The translations under genes were made by a program, and so were the position numbers. Under the pieces are notes generated by a model. It was not told where the DNA came from and searched no databases. It was given only the letters and a program-made list of their open reading frames with translations. A DNA stretch of 64,000 nt from contig NZ_CP015283.1 of the NCBI RefSeq assembly GCF_002094975.1, forward strand, positions 2,093,501 to 2,157,500, written 5' to 3'. Every line of letters starts with the position of its first letter. Position 1 is the stretch's first letter. The stretch comes from Streptococcus salivarius. Lineage in GTDB: Bacteria > Bacillota > Bacilli > Lactobacillales > Streptococcaceae. Of the stretch, positions 1-9,371 are shown in pieces.

Positions 1-1507
1 CACGAAGCGTCGTCATGGCCTTATCCATATTGTCAGTCGACAAGGCCATACCTGGAACATACTGTTGGCCAAGTAGTTTAATTGCAATCTGCACCATATA
101 GGTATTTGATGAGTATTCTAGAGCCTGTGTCGCGGTAATAGCACGGCTACCTTGGTCTGTAAACCAAGATGTGATAGGGGCTGAACCGGCAATGTTGATG
201 GGTTGGTCAGTCAAGACCTGATTTCCATAAATGGCACCTGAACGCCAACCAGCAGTTAAGGTTGCTCCCTTAACAACAGATCCTGGGATGAAGACATCAG
301 TGATTGTTCCTAAGGCATTGGCCTTAAAATCTTGTGCTCCTTGTTCATGTTTTTGCCCTGCCATAGCAAGTACAGCACCAGTGTCAGCATTCATAACCAC
401 TGCATACATTCCTTCAGAATAGGTTGCTTTATTCTCTGAAATTTCTGAAGAAAGCTGTTGACCTAGGATATCTTCAACTCCTTTTTGGAAATCAAGGTCG
501 ATGGTCAACTGCAGATTGTTCCCCTTGCTGCCCTTTTGAGTGATTTTATCACTAGCAACTTCGCCTTCCTTGTCTACTGTAATCTCACGAACAGTATGTT
601 TTCCTTGTAGTTTCTCTTCATATTCTTTTTCTAGATAGGACGTTCCTACACGGTCATTAAGGGCATACCCTTTTTTGAGGTACTCCTTGGCATCTTCTTG
701 TGGCAAACCTGCTTCTGAACTTGAGACTTTCCCGATAAGAGGTGACAAGGCTGAATCAACCGTATGACGTTCCCAATCCTTAACAACCGTAATACCATTG
801 AGTTCCTTCTGTTTAGCTGCTACAATCGCAATTTGTTCAGGCGTCAAGTCTCCTGTTTTCAATGTAACTGTTGAGAAATTAGAAACAGCATTCATCTGTG
901 AGTAAATGTAGACAATCTTAAGCTCATCCTCAGAGTAATCCACTGCTTCATCAGGAACTGCATCAACAGCATTGTTGTAAATAGTAGCTTCAGCTAATTT
1001 ATTACCAAATTTATCTGTTTTCTTGTCGTTTGGAAGATCATTAACAACACGCTTATAAGTGGCAGAGTCCGCTAGATAGAAATCTCGTTTTTGACGTGCT
1101 GTTACCTTCGTTTCCGTCAGAGTCACCATGGTCGCCAACTTTTCAGCGACCTTCTTCATCGTATCTGATGACACCAAATTGCTACGTGTGAAGGTGATAA
1201 CATCCTTACTCTGGTTGGTCGTGAGGGCAACCCCTTTAGCATCAAAGATTTGCCCACGTTCGCTTGCAATCCTAACTGTATACTTAGAATTATCCTCTAA
1301 TTTCTTCGTATAAAACGATTTGTTATAAACCTGCATATAGGTCAAACGTGCAAAAAGCAACAAAAAAAGGACAAAGACTACACTAAAAAGCAAGTAAACA
1401 CGACGGGAGATGCTTACTGGCTTTCTAGGTTTATTCGCTCGTTTTTCTTTTCGTTTTTGGCGCCGTTTTTCCCATTTTTGACTGAGTTTTTTCGAAAATA
1501 ATGTCAC
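1..1507 (-). CDS. pbp2B: Penicillin-binding protein 2B, 5' part (C-terminus outside window)
   Basis: Class B transpeptidase that cross-links peptidoglycan at the septum and periphery. I read it from a GTG at 1505-1507 preceded by an AGAGGA ribosome site; about 502 residues are visible and the frame runs off the left edge. A short basic cytoplasmic tail and one membrane anchor (about residues 38-58) are followed by the dimerisation region and the transpeptidase domain. The active-site S-V-V-K (Ser410) and the S-S-N motif (466-468) are present; the K-S/T-G motif must lie beyond the window. The start could also lie at a nearby alternative codon. The family assignment is secure from the motifs and the anchor; the 2B subclass is by overall resemblance to streptococcal PBP2B. 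Confidence 0.9.
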   Translation of the reverse strand, partial: MTLFSKKLSQKWEKRRQKRKEKRANKPRKPVSISRRVYLLFSVVFVLFLLLFARLTYMQVYNKSFYTKKLEDNSKYTVRIASERGQIFDAKGVALTTNQSKDVITFTRSNLVSSDTMKKVAEKLATMVTLTETKVTARQKRDFYLADSATYKRVVNDLPNDKKTDKFGNKLAEATIYNNAVDAVPDEAVDYSEDELKIVYIYSQMNAVSNFSTVTLKTGDLTPEQIAIVAAKQKELNGITVVKDWERHTVDSALSPLIGKVSSSEAGLPQEDAKEYLKKGYALNDRVGTSYLEKEYEEKLQGKHTVREITVDKEGEVASDKITQKGSKGNNLQLTIDLDFQKGVEDILGQQLSSEISENKATYSEGMYAVVMNADTGAVLAMAGQKHEQGAQDFKANALGTITDVFIPGSVVKGATLTAGWRSGAIYGNQVLTDQPINIAGSAPITSWFTDQGSRAITATQALEYSSNTYMVQIAIKLLGQQYVPGMALSTDNMDKAMTTLR

Positions 1508-1628
1508 TTTTTTTCCTCTATATTCTCATAAAAATTCTCTTTTATTTTATCACAAATAAGCTTTAGCAAACTTAAAAAAATGTCGAAATCTAAAAAAACT
1601 TGCCTCACTATAAGACATGTTTTTTAGA

Positions 1629-2465
1629 TTATAATGACAACTTTTTCATCCAGCTAGGAATGGCTTTACTGATATGAGTCGGTAAAACCACATAGGCATT
1701 TTTAGCCAAATCATCTGCGATAGCTGAGTGAAGCCAGACAGCAACTGTAACTGCTTTATAGGAGTCAACCGAAGCGAATTGGACCAGAAAACCAGTAATC
1801 ATACCAGCCAAAGTATCTCCCATGCCTCCTGTGGCTTGATAGGGGCCACCAACTTCTAAATGAGCTACTGTTTCACCTTGATAGACAGCGGTCTTGTGAC
1901 TCTTGGCAACTAGGATTGTCCCAGCTTGGAACTCTCCCAAGGCTTTCTGGGTGTTAGAGACTGTCTGCTCTGGAATCCTTAAACCAGACAAACGTTCCCA
2001 TTCTTTTTGATGCGGGGTGAGAGTAAGGTGACAATCTGGTAAGTCCTTCTTAGTCTTCTTAGCCAAAAGATTAAGAGCTGAGCCATCAACAACCAAGTTC
2101 TGATCTGCCTTAATATTTGCTAGAACCAAATCCATAGCTTGTCTAGCTACACCATCCTCACCTAGGCCAGAACCGATTAATACCACATCAGCTGCCCTAA
2201 GATTATCAAGAAATCTTTCAGTCTCTCTAAGGTCAAAAGCCATGGCTTCAGGGAGATGGGCATGAAGGGCTGTGATGTTGTCACGATCCGTAGCCACTGT
2301 GACCAGGCCTGCCCCACTATTGACACAAGCTATGGCAGCCATAATGATGGCACCACCATAAGGGTAAAGCCCACCAACTAAAAGCACTCGACCGTAAGAA
2401 CCCTTATGGGACTCTCTCAAGCGAGGTTTTATCACTTGCCTAGCTAAATCGTCATCAACTTTCAT
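1629..2465 (-). CDS. nnrD: ADP-dependent NAD(P)H-hydrate dehydratase
   Basis: Repairs damaged NADHX/NADPHX by ADP-dependent dehydration. The 278 residues form a ribokinase-like YjeF C-terminal domain: a nucleotide-binding start (V-L-L-V-G-G near 27-32), an N-rich central region, and the conserved G-M-G-D-T-L-A-G-M catalytic loop near residue 214. The N-terminal epimerase domain found in fused YjeF proteins is absent, as usual in streptococci. It lies 3 nt downstream of folD on the same strand, so the two are probably co-transcribed. Confidence 0.88.
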   Translation of the reverse strand: MKVDDDLARQVIKPRLRESHKGSYGRVLLVGGLYPYGGAIIMAAIACVNSGAGLVTVATDRDNITALHAHLPEAMAFDLRETERFLDNLRAADVVLIGSGLGEDGVARQAMDLVLANIKADQNLVVDGSALNLLAKKTKKDLPDCHLTLTPHQKEWERLSGLRIPEQTVSNTQKALGEFQAGTILVAKSHKTAVYQGETVAHLEVGGPYQATGGMGDTLAGMITGFLVQFASVDSYKAVTVAVWLHSAIADDLAKNAYVVLPTHISKAIPSWMKKLSL

Positions 2466-2468
2466 AAA

Positions 2469-3323
2469 CTATCCTTTCGCACTACGAAGAGCAGCTTGAT
2501 AGGTCTGTTCCATAAGCATGGTAATGGTCATAGGGCCTACACCACCTGGAACAGGCGTGATCATGCCAACCTTATCTTTCACTTGATCAAAATCAACGTC
2601 ACCACAAAGTTTGCCTTCTTCATCACGGTTGATTCCCACATCAATGACAACAGCACCCTCTTTGACATAGTCTTCTGTTACAAATTTTGCACGTCCAATA
2701 GCTACAATCAAGACATCTGCCTTGCTGCAAACCTTAGCCAAATTCGGTGTTCGTGAGTGGGTCAAGGTAACTGTAGCATTTTTTTCCAAAAGAAGCTGAG
2801 CCATAGGTTTACCAACAATGTTACTACGTCCGATAATAACCGCTGTCTTACCTTCTAATTCAACATTGTACTCACGAAGGATTTCCATAATCCCAGCAGG
2901 TGTACAAGGTACCATTTGACGACGACCATTCCAAAGATTACCAGTATTCATAGGATGGAAACCATCGACATCTTTTTTAGGATCAATAGCCAAAAGAATA
3001 CGCATTTCATTAATATGATTTGGCAATGGCAACTGAACCAAAATACCATGGAATAGCGGATCCTGGTTATATTGTTCAATAACCTCAATCAATTCTTCCT
3101 CACTAATACTCTCAGAAAGATTGATCGTCTGGCTATGGAAGCCAGCTTTTTTAGCAGCACGTTCCTTATTACGCACATAAACCTGACTGGCAGGGTTATC
3201 ACCAACCATGATTACCACTAGTCCAGGCACAATCCATTCATTTTCTTTAAGACGTGCTACCTTTTCTTGCAATTGATCCTGCATTTTAGCAGCTAGGGCC
3301 TTACCATCCATTATTATCGCCAT
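2469..3323 (-). CDS. folD: Bifunctional methylenetetrahydrofolate dehydrogenase / methenyltetrahydrofolate cyclohydrolase
   Basis: Interconverts 5,10-methylene- and 10-formyl-tetrahydrofolate with NADP, feeding purine and formyl-Met synthesis. I chose the ATG at 3323 (protein starting MAIIMDGK, 284 residues) because GGAG lies 7 nt upstream; an in-frame start at 3353 would add ten residues with no better ribosome site. Visible are the catalytic Y-V-R-N-K-E segment near residue 50, the V-Q-L-P-L-P substrate loop, the G-R-S-N-I-V-G-K-P Rossmann motif and the [10 protein letters not shown] signature near the C-terminus. It precedes nnrD by 3 nt. Confidence 0.95.
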   Translation of the reverse strand: MAIIMDGKALAAKMQDQLQEKVARLKENEWIVPGLVVIMVGDNPASQVYVRNKERAAKKAGFHSQTINLSESISEEELIEVIEQYNQDPLFHGILVQLPLPNHINEMRILLAIDPKKDVDGFHPMNTGNLWNGRRQMVPCTPAGIMEILREYNVELEGKTAVIIGRSNIVGKPMAQLLLEKNATVTLTHSRTPNLAKVCSKADVLIVAIGRAKFVTEDYVKEGAVVIDVGINRDEEGKLCGDVDFDQVKDKVGMITPVPGGVGPMTITMLMEQTYQAALRSAKG

Positions 3324-3424
3324 GGGTGTTCTCCAATACATACTTTTTTTCAATTATACCATAGTGAGAGCTCTTTGTGACTAAATTTTCTAAATTTTCA
3401 AAAAGACATCTTAAATACGAAACT

Positions 3425-3455
3425 AAAAAAGCTGGAATCACCTTCCAACTTTTTT
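3425..3455 (-). terminator. Rho-independent terminator of the 3473-4249 hydrolase gene
   Basis: An 8-bp stem (AGTTGGAA paired with TTCCAGCT, one G-T pair) followed on the minus strand by six T. It separates the hydrolase gene from folD. Confidence 0.75.
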
Positions 3456-3472
3456 CTGATTATGCTTAGTGA

Positions 3473-4249
3473 CTAGTCCACAAAACCATTTTGCTGACTC
3501 CAGCCCTTAATAACCTTCAAGGTCTTCTGCTGGAATTTGCCACTTTCATACATGTGATCTGCACCCGTTAAGGAGACAAGAACGGAATCACGGTAGTTCT
3601 TAGCCGTTCTTCTGGCAATATTAGGATGAGTCATCTTATCCTTAGTCCCAGAAATGACGAGAACAGGACATGAAATCTGACTAAAGTCAACGTAAGCTGC
3701 TTTTGTCTTATCAAACCAATGAAGAGCCATCTGAGTATAAACTTTTCCTGATTCAGGAACCAGATCAGCAAAAACTTCCTCTTTCAAAGATTCCTCTTGT
3801 TCATTCATGCAATACTTGAAAAACTCCTTTTTATACGGAGGCATGGCTTTTTTCCAAAATCCCCAACGTAAAAAGTGTTTGCCAAAACAAGCTAACATGG
3901 TTGGATAAAAGGCAAAAATATCTGCTGTTGGTGCTGGTCCCATGAGAATCATACCAGCTACTTCTGTTTTTTCGGCAACCATCTGAGCCACTAAACACCC
4001 TAAAGAGTGTCCCAAGATAAGTGGTGGTTGGTCAAGACTTTCAATCAAGGCCACTAAATCATCTCGATAGTCCTGCAGGGTAACAGTCCCAACCTTAGCT
4101 AGACACTCTTGATAAGGTAGGTCATGGTAACGAAAGCTAGGTGTATGAACCTTATATCCCATTTGACGTAGACCTGTCGCAAATTCTCCCCAAACATTGC
4201 CATCACACCAGGTCCCATGAATTAGGACAATCTCTTTGTTCAAAACCAT
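3473..4249 (-). CDS. Alpha/beta-fold hydrolase
   Basis: Soluble 258-residue hydrolase of the alpha/beta superfamily; the substrate is not evident. The oxyanion-hole motif H-G-T-W is near residue 11, the nucleophile elbow G-H-S-L-G near residue 80 (Ser82), a candidate acid in S-G-T-K-D near 200 and the catalytic His in G-A-D-H-M near 231. No signal peptide is seen. It is a single-gene unit with its own terminator, upstream of folD and downstream of the feo operon. Related proteins are often annotated only as alpha/beta hydrolases. Confidence 0.8.
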   Translation of the reverse strand: MVLNKEIVLIHGTWCDGNVWGEFATGLRQMGYKVHTPSFRYHDLPYQECLAKVGTVTLQDYRDDLVALIESLDQPPLILGHSLGCLVAQMVAEKTEVAGMILMGPAPTADIFAFYPTMLACFGKHFLRWGFWKKAMPPYKKEFFKYCMNEQEESLKEEVFADLVPESGKVYTQMALHWFDKTKAAYVDFSQISCPVLVISGTKDKMTHPNIARRTAKNYRDSVLVSLTGADHMYESGKFQQKTLKVIKGWSQQNGFVD

Positions 4250-4354
4250 TCCTTATACATCTCCCTTTTTTGTTAAAAATTTAGATTTTTTATCTATATT
4301 ATAGTATCACACTTCCAACCTAGATACCTTTATACATTTCTTACAATCGTAAGA

Positions 4355-4386
4355 AAATGGTCTCTTAAATGAATAAGAGACCATTT
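4355..4386 (-). terminator. Terminator of the feo operon
   Basis: A perfect 13-bp stem (AAATGGTCTCTTA and its complement) with a 6-nt loop lies just after the Cys-rich feo gene and is followed by a T-rich tract on the minus strand. The opposite arm is also followed by T, so it may work in both directions. Confidence 0.8.
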
Positions 4387-4403
4387 TTCTATATATTATT
4401 TTA

Positions 4404-4544
4404 TTAGCGATTAGCCTTATGCATTTCTTCCTTAACCGGACAAGAACACTCGCAATCGCCACAAGATCCTTTTCCTTTGATATAGTGACGGATGCCAAGA
4501 CCAGCTAAAGCAAAAATAATGAAAGCAATGATAAAGGTAGACAT
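4404..4544 (-). CDS. FeoB-associated Cys-rich small membrane protein
   Basis: A 46-residue protein (starts MSTFIIAF) too short for many ORF callers. It has one transmembrane helix (about residues 2-18) followed by a short cytoplasmic tail with four cysteines in a C-x2-C-x-C-x-C arrangement, typical of the FeoB-associated Cys-rich family. AGGAGGA sits 7 nt before the ATG. The gene lies 17 nt after the feoB stop, so it is the last gene of the feoA-feoB operon. By family it is thought to assist ferrous iron transfer through FeoB, possibly as a metal-binding FeoC substitute; that role is inference. Confidence 0.85.
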   Translation of the reverse strand: MSTFIIAFIIFALAGLGIRHYIKGKGSCGDCECSCPVKEEMHKANR

Positions 4545-4561
4545 AACAATTCCTCCTAAAC

Positions 4562-6700
4562 CTAAATATGAGCTTCTCGAAGATTATCCAAGCTAATGAT
4601 TTGATCCTTAATCTGACGTGGTTTACGAACAACAAAGTAAATCATCGTTACTAAAAGTAAGAAAGCAACAAAAGTCCAAATTGTCATTGACTTACCGTAC
4701 AGGATGACTTGACCAAACTGGTAAAGAATTAAACTCACACAATAAGCTAGACCTGTTTGGAAACCGATAGCCCCAACTGTCCATTTAAGATTGGCCATTT
4801 CACGCTTAATAGCTCCAATAGCCGCAAAACATGGCGCACAAAGTAGGTTAAAAATCAAGAAGGAATAGGCCGCTAAGGAAGAATAATCTCCTCGAAGAGC
4901 CGCAGCTAGACCGGCCTCACTGCTATTATGATAGAGAATACCAAAGGTGGCAACAACAGTCTCCTTGGCAGCTAAACCTGTGAGAGCCGCAACTGTTGCC
5001 TTCCAATTTCCAAATCCGAGTGGATCAAAAATCCAAGACAAGCCCTTCCCTAAAGTCGCCAAAATGCTAGCTTCCGTATCCACAGTATGTAGGGTAAAGT
5101 TGTAGTTAGACATAAACCAGATAAGAACGGTCAAACTGAAAATGATGGTTCCCGCACGTTTGACAAAACTCATAGCCTTACCAAAGGCATAACGTAAGAC
5201 TGACATGGCTTTAGGCCAGTGGTAGGCAGGCAATTCCATAATAAACGGGCTGGTTAAACCACCCAAAAAACTCGTCTTTTTGAGTGCAATACCTGATAGA
5301 ATAATGGCAGCCATCCCAATAAAATAGGTACTTGGTGCCACTAAAGAATTACTAGGGAAGAAAGCTCCAGCAATCAGGGCAATAATTTCCAACTTAGCAG
5401 AACAAGGCATGAAGGTTGTCGTCATAATGGTAATGCGACGGTCCCTTTCATTTTCAATGGTTCGACTAGACATAACCGCTGGTACCCCACAACCTGTAGA
5501 AATCAACATAGGAATAAAGGATTTTCCAGAAAGTCCAAAACGACGGAAAATACGGTCCATAACAAAGGCAATACGACTCATATATCCAATGTCCTCAAGC
5601 ACACCCAAACAGATAAAGAGCACAAAAATTTGAGGAAGGAAGCCTAGCACTGTCCCAATCCCAGCGACAATCCCATCGACAATCAAAGACTTAAGCCAGT
5701 CCTGAACTTGAAGATAGTCAAGACCAGACGTTACCAAATCTGGAACATACTTACCAAAAAGCACATCGTTAGCCCAGTTTGTCCACATGGTTCCAACAGT
5801 CTGAATAGATAAGAAATAAACCAAATACATAACCACTGCGAAAATTGGCAAGGCCAAAATACGGTTGGTGACAATCCTATCAATCTTATCTGACAAGGTC
5901 AGAGCAAAATCTTCTGTATGACTTTGAGCCATCTGACAAACTCGTTCGATAAAGGCATAACGCTCATTAATGACAATTGACTCCGCATCTTCGGTGAAAA
6001 CTTCCTCAGTGATTCGAATGATGTCTTTGATTTCTTTTCGTTGGAATGGGGACAAGTCTAGCTCAGCCTCAACTAAAGCATCGTGTTCAAAGAGTTTAAT
6101 GGCGTAAAAACGAGCAGACCTTTGCGGCACCGAATTTCCCAAGACTTCCAAAATTTGTGAGATAGCAGCTTCTAATTTATCGTCATAAATTGGAAAAGCA
6201 ATGTCGGCAACTGTAGAGGTTGTCGTATGAGCTGCCTTCTTCACTACCTGATCAACACCAGTTTGCTTGAGAGCACTAGTAGCTACTACTGGGACGCCTA
6301 GATGGTAAGATAATTTATCAACATTAATCTGCTTTCCCTGAGCCTCTAGAACATCACTCATGTTAAGCGCTAAAGTGACTGGAATACCTGTCTCAATCAA
6401 CTGCGTTGTCAGATAAAGGTTACGCTCCAAATTTGTCGCATCAACTACATTTAAAATGCTGTCAGCCCTTTGGCTCAACAAATAGTCACGCGCTACCTTT
6501 TCTTCAGGACTATAGGGTGACATTGAGTAAATCCCTGGTAAATCCTGGATTTCTAAATCCTTATTCTTTTTGACCAGACCACTTTTTCGTTCTACGGTAA
6601 CACCCGGCCAGTTACCAACACGCTGATTGTTCCCTGTTATCAGGTTGAATAAACTGGTTTTACCACTATTAGGATTACCTATTAATGCAATTTCTGTCAT
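4562..6700 (-). CDS. feoB: Ferrous iron transport protein B (GTPase-permease)
   Basis: Imports Fe2+ across the cytoplasmic membrane. The 712-residue protein has an N-terminal G domain with G1 G-N-P-N-S-G-K-T (8-15), G3 D-L-P-G and G4 N-M-S-D, a helical spacer, then a membrane domain with two Gate-like repeats and several transmembrane helices to the C-terminus. Length fits the family. Its ATG overlaps the feoA stop by 4 nt, giving tight translational coupling, and a Cys-rich partner follows. Confidence 0.95.
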   Translation of the reverse strand: MTEIALIGNPNSGKTSLFNLITGNNQRVGNWPGVTVERKSGLVKKNKDLEIQDLPGIYSMSPYSPEEKVARDYLLSQRADSILNVVDATNLERNLYLTTQLIETGIPVTLALNMSDVLEAQGKQINVDKLSYHLGVPVVATSALKQTGVDQVVKKAAHTTTSTVADIAFPIYDDKLEAAISQILEVLGNSVPQRSARFYAIKLFEHDALVEAELDLSPFQRKEIKDIIRITEEVFTEDAESIVINERYAFIERVCQMAQSHTEDFALTLSDKIDRIVTNRILALPIFAVVMYLVYFLSIQTVGTMWTNWANDVLFGKYVPDLVTSGLDYLQVQDWLKSLIVDGIVAGIGTVLGFLPQIFVLFICLGVLEDIGYMSRIAFVMDRIFRRFGLSGKSFIPMLISTGCGVPAVMSSRTIENERDRRITIMTTTFMPCSAKLEIIALIAGAFFPSNSLVAPSTYFIGMAAIILSGIALKKTSFLGGLTSPFIMELPAYHWPKAMSVLRYAFGKAMSFVKRAGTIIFSLTVLIWFMSNYNFTLHTVDTEASILATLGKGLSWIFDPLGFGNWKATVAALTGLAAKETVVATFGILYHNSSEAGLAAALRGDYSSLAAYSFLIFNLLCAPCFAAIGAIKREMANLKWTVGAIGFQTGLAYCVSLILYQFGQVILYGKSMTIWTFVAFLLLVTMIYFVVRKPRQIKDQIISLDNLREAHI

Positions 6701-7173
6701 TTTTCCTCTCCCTCATCCAGCATGACCACACTAATCATTTGCGCTTCTGACTTGCGTAGGGTTAATTCATACCCTCTCAAACTAATTTCTAGAGGATCTC
6801 CCAAAGGGGCTACCTTACGTAATAAGACCCGAGTACGCTTTGTAATTCCCATATCCATAAGACGTCGTTTGGTTTCATTTGCTGAAAAAATATCAGTAAC
6901 GATAGCCGAACGTCCAACTGGTAATTCAGAAAGAGGTATCTTTTCCTGATCTTCCTCGGCAGGTGCCAAATCAATCTTATCCAGAATCGACGCATCAAAG
7001 GCTAAGCGACTCCCTTTAACGATAATAATAGCACTATTCTTGGTCTTAGTTACCACCTCAATCGTTTCACCGGCAGCCAACCCTAGATTAGATAAGTGCA
7101 AAAGACTATCCTTAGGGAGGTTAATGCCAAGAATCCGGTAAGGCGTTTTTAAGGCCGCATTATATATGAGCAT
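6697..7173 (-). CDS. feoA: Ferrous iron transport protein A, tandem FeoA domains
   Basis: Cytoplasmic partner of FeoB. At 158 residues it is about twice the usual single-domain FeoA. Both halves look SH3-like: the first (about 12-70) has L-G-L-A-A-G-E-T-I-E-V and the second (about 82-150) has M-G-I-T-K-R-T-R-V followed by the L-R-G-Y-E-L-T-L-R-K core typical of FeoA. It is the first gene of the operon; an extended -10 (TGCTATAAT) lies upstream near 7213-7221, followed by an AT-rich leader. Confidence 0.88.
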   Translation of the reverse strand: MLIYNAALKTPYRILGINLPKDSLLHLSNLGLAAGETIEVVTKTKNSAIIIVKGSRLAFDASILDKIDLAPAEEDQEKIPLSELPVGRSAIVTDIFSANETKRRLMDMGITKRTRVLLRKVAPLGDPLEISLRGYELTLRKSEAQMISVVMLDEGEEK

Positions 7174-7280
7174 ATTTCTTGACCTACTTTATTATTTTTG
7201 ATACAGCATCATTATAGCATATTTATCCATCTTTTCCGCAATATTATCCTAAACAAGAATGATTCTAGAAAAGTAGAACA

Positions 7281-7312
7281 CAAAAAGAAAAGGCTGGAAA
7301 AGTTCCAGCCTT
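7281..7312 (-). terminator. Terminator of the amino acid ABC transporter operon
   Basis: Stem of AAGGCTGGA with its complement (7290-7298 and 7304-7312), followed on the minus strand by TTTTCTTTTT. Confidence 0.85.
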
Positions 7313-7344
7313 CACAAACAATGTATATATACTTAATGAATATC

Positions 7345-8079
7345 TTACAAAACCTTACTCAAGAAATCCTTGGTACGATCTTCCTTAGTATTGTCGAAGA
7401 TCTCTTGTGGTGTGCCTTCTTCGACAATGACACCGCCATCCATAAAGATAACACGATCTGCCACTTCATAAGCAAAGCCCATTTCGTGGGTAACGATTGC
7501 CATTGTCATCCCTGATTTAGCAAGGTCCTGCATAACGGATAGAACTTCACCAACCATCTCTGGGTCAAGGGCTGATGTTGGTTCGTCAAACAAGAGAACG
7601 TCTGGATCCATAGCCAAACCACGTGCAATTGCAATACGTTGTTGCTGACCACCTGATAGACTTGTTGGGTAGGCATCTGCCTTATCTTTCAAGCCAACCT
7701 TTTCTAAAAGTTCCATAGCCTTTGCTTCTGCATCAGCTTTAGAAACACCTTTAGTCTTAATTGGTGACAAGGTGATATTTTCTTTAACTGTCATATTAGG
7801 GAAGAGGTTGAACTGTTGGAAAACCATCCCCATCTTCTCACGCATTTTGAAAATGTCGTTATTTTTATCTGTAATATCCACACCTTCAAAGGAGATAACA
7901 CCTTTTGTAGGTTTCTCAAGCAAGTTCATTGAGCGTAGGAAGGTTGACTTTCCTGATCCTGAAGGACCGATGATAACCACTACTTCACCCTTTTTAATAT
8001 CTAGATCAATCCCTTTGAGAACTTCGTTCTTACCAAAATACTTGTGAAGATTTTTAATCTCAATAATTGTTTCTGCCAT
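7345..8079 (-). CDS. Polar amino acid ABC transporter, ATP-binding protein (GlnQ type)
   Basis: Energises amino acid import. The 244-residue protein shows Walker [10 protein letters not shown] (about 38-46), the Q-loop, the signature L-S-G-G-Q-Q-Q-R (about 142), Walker B with [12 protein letters not shown] and the switch His. Sequence is closest in character to the glutamine/polar amino acid importers. Its start codon overlaps the permease stop by 1 nt (TAATG). No substrate-binding protein is encoded next to it, so the solute is unknown. Confidence 0.92.
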   Translation of the reverse strand: MAETIIEIKNLHKYFGKNEVLKGIDLDIKKGEVVVIIGPSGSGKSTFLRSMNLLEKPTKGVISFEGVDITDKNNDIFKMREKMGMVFQQFNLFPNMTVKENITLSPIKTKGVSKADAEAKAMELLEKVGLKDKADAYPTSLSGGQQQRIAIARGLAMDPDVLLFDEPTSALDPEMVGEVLSVMQDLAKSGMTMAIVTHEMGFAYEVADRVIFMDGGVIVEEGTPQEIFDNTKEDRTKDFLSKVL

Positions 8080-8759
8080 TATTTACGTCCCTCCCCAAGT
8101 CGTTTTTCCATTTGTTTCAAGAGTGCCGTCATAGCTGTTGTCACAATCAAGTAATAGAAGGCTGCGAACAAGAGCGGCGTCAAGGTCAAGTAGGTTGTTG
8201 TTGCAACAGTTTGTGCACCATTCCACAATTCCATAACCCCGATGGTTTGCAAGAGCGAACTATCCTTAATAATAGTAACAAACTCGTTACCCAAGGCAGG
8301 CAAGATATTTTTAATAGCTTGAGGCAAGACCACATAACGCATGGTATTCCATGGACGGATACCAAGTGAGTAGGCAGCTTCAACCTGACCTTTAGGAATA
8401 GACTCGATACCTGCACGTACACTCTCAGAAATATAAGCACCACTATTCAAAGAAAGGACGATAATACCTGGAACGATACGTGACAAATCAAGGTTCAAAA
8501 TGCCAAACTGAACAGTTGGAAGATTCATGTGGATAAGGTTAAAAGCAATCATAATCTGCACAACCATAGGAGTCCCACGGAAAACCCAAACATAAAGGCT
8601 TACCAACCACTCCAAAGGTTTGATTCCAGAACGTTTGGCCAAGGATACCAAAACCCCAAGGATGGTTCCGAAGAAGACCACGCAGACCGAAATCATAATT
8701 GTTACTAAGACACCATAGTTAAAGTAAGACCAAAACTGTGGTAGAAATGAAAAATTCAT
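8079..8759 (-). CDS. Polar amino acid ABC transporter, permease
   Basis: A 226-residue inner-membrane permease of the HisM/GlnP family with about five transmembrane helices. The EAA-type loop reads [11 protein letters not shown] near residue 142, where it docks with the ATPase. It lacks the fused substrate-binding domain seen in many streptococcal GlnP proteins. It is the first gene of a two-gene operon; AGGAG lies before the ATG and a TATAAT box near 8789-8794. Confidence 0.92.
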   Translation of the reverse strand: MNFSFLPQFWSYFNYGVLVTIMISVCVVFFGTILGVLVSLAKRSGIKPLEWLVSLYVWVFRGTPMVVQIMIAFNLIHMNLPTVQFGILNLDLSRIVPGIIVLSLNSGAYISESVRAGIESIPKGQVEAAYSLGIRPWNTMRYVVLPQAIKNILPALGNEFVTIIKDSSLLQTIGVMELWNGAQTVATTTYLTLTPLLFAAFYYLIVTTAMTALLKQMEKRLGEGRK

Positions 8760-9072
8760 CTAGATACTCCTTACTAATATTCTTCAATATTATATCAGAA
8801 GACTGTATAATAATAAAGTATTTTCTTATAAATGCGATATTTCAGTATAAAAACTAAGTTATAGACCTAGCTAGCAAAACTCTTAAGCAATACACCTCAT
8901 GTATTTTCGAGATGACACCACGCCAAAAACTTTGCCAATGAGTTGAAACACTGCCTGTTTTGACAAGCCATACAAGCATCACCCCATGTTTTCATCCTGA
9001 TAAAAATGCCTGAAACTCGATAGTTTCAGGCATTCTGATTTTTGGAATCTTGTAAAGTTCCAAAATAATTTA
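8760..9072. other. Intergenic region with one promoter and one terminator
   Basis: The left end holds the promoter region of the ABC operon (minus strand -10 at 8789-8794). The right end holds the DUF1797 terminator. The middle (about 8830-8995) has short stop-interrupted frames on both strands and I see nothing recognisable in it. Confidence 0.6.
9002..9034 (-). terminator. Terminator of the DUF1797 gene
   Basis: A perfect 13-bp inverted repeat (9005-9017 and 9022-9034) with a CGAT loop, followed by TTTTTA on the minus strand. Confidence 0.88.
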
Positions 9073-9303
9073 TTAGTAAAGCAAATCGTAGATTTCCATT
9101 GCAATCAAGTCGATGCTATCAAATGAATAAGATTCACGTGCTTCAACGTCACGCAATGTGAAAACTGGACCATTTTCAGGATCGTTGCTAAATGATACTT
9201 CGGCAACAACCACTCCTTCACGTTCAAAATTACGTTTCAAATTACCACCATCAGCCGCCATCATTTCAAGACGGTTAATGATTCTCACCAAATGTGATTC
9301 CAT
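9073..9303 (-). CDS. DUF1797 family (YkuJ-like) small protein
   Basis: A 76-residue soluble protein with no transmembrane segment. The whole length matches the pattern I know for DUF1797/YkuJ proteins of Firmicutes: an N-terminal helix with R-I-I-N-R-L, a central beta region with F-T-L-R-D-V-E-A-R-E, and a C-terminal I-A-M-E-I-Y-D-L-L-Y helix. Function is unknown. It is a single-gene unit with AGGAG before the ATG and a strong terminator. Confidence 0.75.
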   Translation of the reverse strand: MESHLVRIINRLEMMAADGGNLKRNFEREGVVVAEVSFSNDPENGPVFTLRDVEARESYSFDSIDLIAMEIYDLLY

Positions 9304-9371
9304 GTTATTTCTCCTATTAATTGTGTATTTCTTACTTATTTTATCACACTTATGGGAAAAATGGGGGAATT

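Noticed and set aside
8830..8995. Short frames with Cys/Trp-containing peptides in the gap after the ABC permease
   Set aside because: Interrupted by stops, no ribosome site, no recognisable similarity.
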